13,167 bases of DNA from NCBI GenBank assembly GCA_037446075.1, contig JBBIJH010000065.1, forward strand, positions 1 through 13,167, given 5' to 3'. Below the pieces are notes generated by a model. That model did no database searches. It had not been told where the DNA came from and saw only the letters and a list, made by a program, of their open reading frames with translations. The position numbers and the translations under genes were made by a program. Below are positions 12,278 to 13,167 of this stretch, piece after piece. Within the stretch, counting starts at the first letter, position 1; every line of letters starts with the position of its first letter. The DNA is from JBBIJH01 sp037446075. Lineage in GTDB: Bacteria; Bacteroidota; Ignavibacteria; UBA10030; JAHEZR01.

Positions 12278-12856
12278 GTGACACCGAGCAAGGTTGCTGA
12301 CCGAGTAACCGTCTTTCTGGACCGTGATGGAGTCATTAACGTTGATCGCCCAGACTATGTGAGATCCTGGTCCGAGTTCCAATTCTTGCCGAAGGTATTT
12401 GAGGCGCTGAGGCTCCTAAAGAAGAACAAGATCCGTGTGATCATCATCACGAATCAATCTGCCGTGAATCGTGGGCTGATGACTCTCGATGCGCTCTTGG
12501 AAATTCATGAAAAGATGCTCGACGCGATCAGGAAAAACGGTGGAGAGGTCGAAGCGATTTATTACTGTCCTCACGCGCCGAGCGAGAATTGTGAGTGCCG
12601 AAAGCCCAAACCGGGCCTGGTTCTCAGAGCAGTGAAAGAACGGAAGGTGGATCTCGCACGGTCCTACTTCGTCGGCGACTCTGAGAAAGACGAGGAGCTT
12701 GCACGTGCCCTGGAGCTGAAGTTCATTCGCGTTGTCCAGGGACTTTTCGCCTCTTCCCATCCAAAGAGGTCCTCGTGGACGACTGGCGAACCGCTCTATG
12801 TGAAAAACCTCCGGGAGGCGGTGAACAAAATTCTCTCGGATCTGAAGAAGAGCTGA
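12278..12856 (+). CDS. gmhB: D-glycero-D-manno-heptose-1,7-bisphosphate phosphatase-like HAD (GmhB family)
   Basis: A 192-aa HAD subfamily IIIA phosphatase, the GmhB/HisB-N type that removes the 7-phosphate of heptose bisphosphate in nucleotide-heptose synthesis. Motif I is FLDRDGVIN (13-21, nucleophile Asp15, acid-base Asp17), motif II ITNQSAVNRG (57-66), the lysine motif CRKPKPG (107-113) and motif IV VGDSEKDEELA (132-142). A structural zinc site is visible as C97-P-H99 and C105-E-C107. The only possible start in this frame is GTG 12278, because an in-frame TGA lies at 12254-12256; GGGG at 12269-12273 lies 5 nt before it. It sits alone, 144 nt after fcl, without heptose isomerase, kinase or nucleotidyltransferase in view. 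Histidinol-phosphatase activity is the main alternative. Confidence 0.88.
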   Translation: MTPSKVADRVTVFLDRDGVINVDRPDYVRSWSEFQFLPKVFEALRLLKKNKIRVIIITNQSAVNRGLMTLDALLEIHEKMLDAIRKNGGEVEAIYYCPHAPSENCECRKPKPGLVLRAVKERKVDLARSYFVGDSEKDEELARALELKFIRVVQGLFASSHPKRSSWTTGEPLYVKNLREAVNKILSDLKKS

Positions 12857-12950
12857 TGCGTATTGACCCGTCAATCTGCTGTACCTCCGCTATCTGTTAT
12901 GCCTGTCGAGTCCACCTGGGCCATCTCTAGGTGTCTGCTTTGATCTGGAT

Positions 12951-13167
12951 ATGTCCTTAGCGAAAGATATCGTTCAAGGTTTTCTCTGGAATCATGTGGG
13001 GAGGATTCTTGAATATGCCTTGATCTACGCATTTTCGGTGCTGATCGCGCGCACCCTCGGGGCAGAACTAAACGGGATTTATGCTTTGGTTTTGAGCGTG
13101 GTCCAGGTGCTTCTTGTTGTCTCGTCGTGTGGCCTGGAAACATCTGTCAATTCGTACCTGCCGCGGC
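12951..13167 (+). CDS. Wzx-type polysaccharide flippase / MATE-like transporter, 3' partial
   Basis: The frame starts at ATG 12951 and runs off the window after 72 codons. It reads MSLAKDIVQGFLWNHVGRIL, then EYALIYAFSVLIARTLGAELNGIYALVLSVVQ and on through a hydrophobic segment. This is the usual start of the O-antigen/polysaccharide flippase family: an amphipathic first helix (about 5-20), a first membrane span (about 21-33), the conserved A-R-x-L-G-x-x-x-x-G-x-Y turn at 35-46, and a second span (about 44-60). Such proteins move undecaprenyl-linked repeat units across the inner membrane, which fits the locus. No strong ribosome site is seen; CTGGA lies just before the ATG. Only the first sixth or so of the protein is visible, so subfamily cannot be told. 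Confidence 0.75.
   Translation, partial: MSLAKDIVQGFLWNHVGRILEYALIYAFSVLIARTLGAELNGIYALVLSVVQVLLVVSSCGLETSVNSYLPR

Overview
The window is a segment of a bacterial cell-surface polysaccharide (capsule, exopolysaccharide or O-antigen) locus, with every credible gene on the + strand. An outer-membrane Wzi-like barrel and a second exported protein imply a Gram-negative cell. The mixed ATG/GTG/TTG starts with purine-rich ribosome sites and the mix of families would suit a member of the Fibrobacterota-Chlorobiota-Bacteroidota group or a related candidate phylum. That taxonomic guess is an inference and no marker gene here settles it.

Layout: (1) the 3' part of a WecG/TagA/CpsF glycosyltransferase, then a polyprenyl-phosphate sugar phosphotransferase that starts the repeat unit (1-2534); (2) an MNT/HEPN toxin-antitoxin pair whose toxin is frameshifted (2840-3627); (3) a small unrecognised ORF and a WbpB/WlbA-type Gfo/Idh sugar dehydrogenase (3704-4880); (4) a four-helix-bundle (23S intervening-sequence type) gene bracketed by imperfect inverted repeats (4903-5436); (5) a Wzi-like outer-membrane protein, a cluster of hairpins, a DUF2279 protein and a family 2 glycosyltransferase (5437-8983); (6) a second, different MNT/HEPN pair, with a nonsense codon in the antitoxin and two out-of-frame blocks in the toxin (9231-10096); (7) gmd and fcl for GDP-L-fucose, a GmhB-type HAD phosphatase, and the start of a Wzx-type flippase that runs off the window (10123-13167).

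The pathway genes fit together. Gmd and Fcl make GDP-L-fucose, the Gfo/Idh enzyme probably oxidises a UDP-sugar, the PGT loads the first sugar on undecaprenyl phosphate, the WecG-type and GT2 enzymes extend it, the flippase would move it across the membrane, and the Wzi-like barrel would act at the outer surface. The biosynthetic genes look intact.

The most unusual signal is that lesions seem confined to the two MNT/HEPN modules. The first toxin has one frameshift. The second antitoxin has an in-frame TAG. The second toxin keeps an open frame through two pairs of compensating shifts. A third passenger, the four-helix-bundle gene, has inverted-repeat boundaries, one of which abuts the start codon of the Wzi-like gene. 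I see no tRNA, rRNA, CRISPR array, transposase or prophage gene. No wholly new system can be demonstrated, but the decaying double toxin-antitoxin cargo and the repeat-flanked four-helix gene deserve follow-up.
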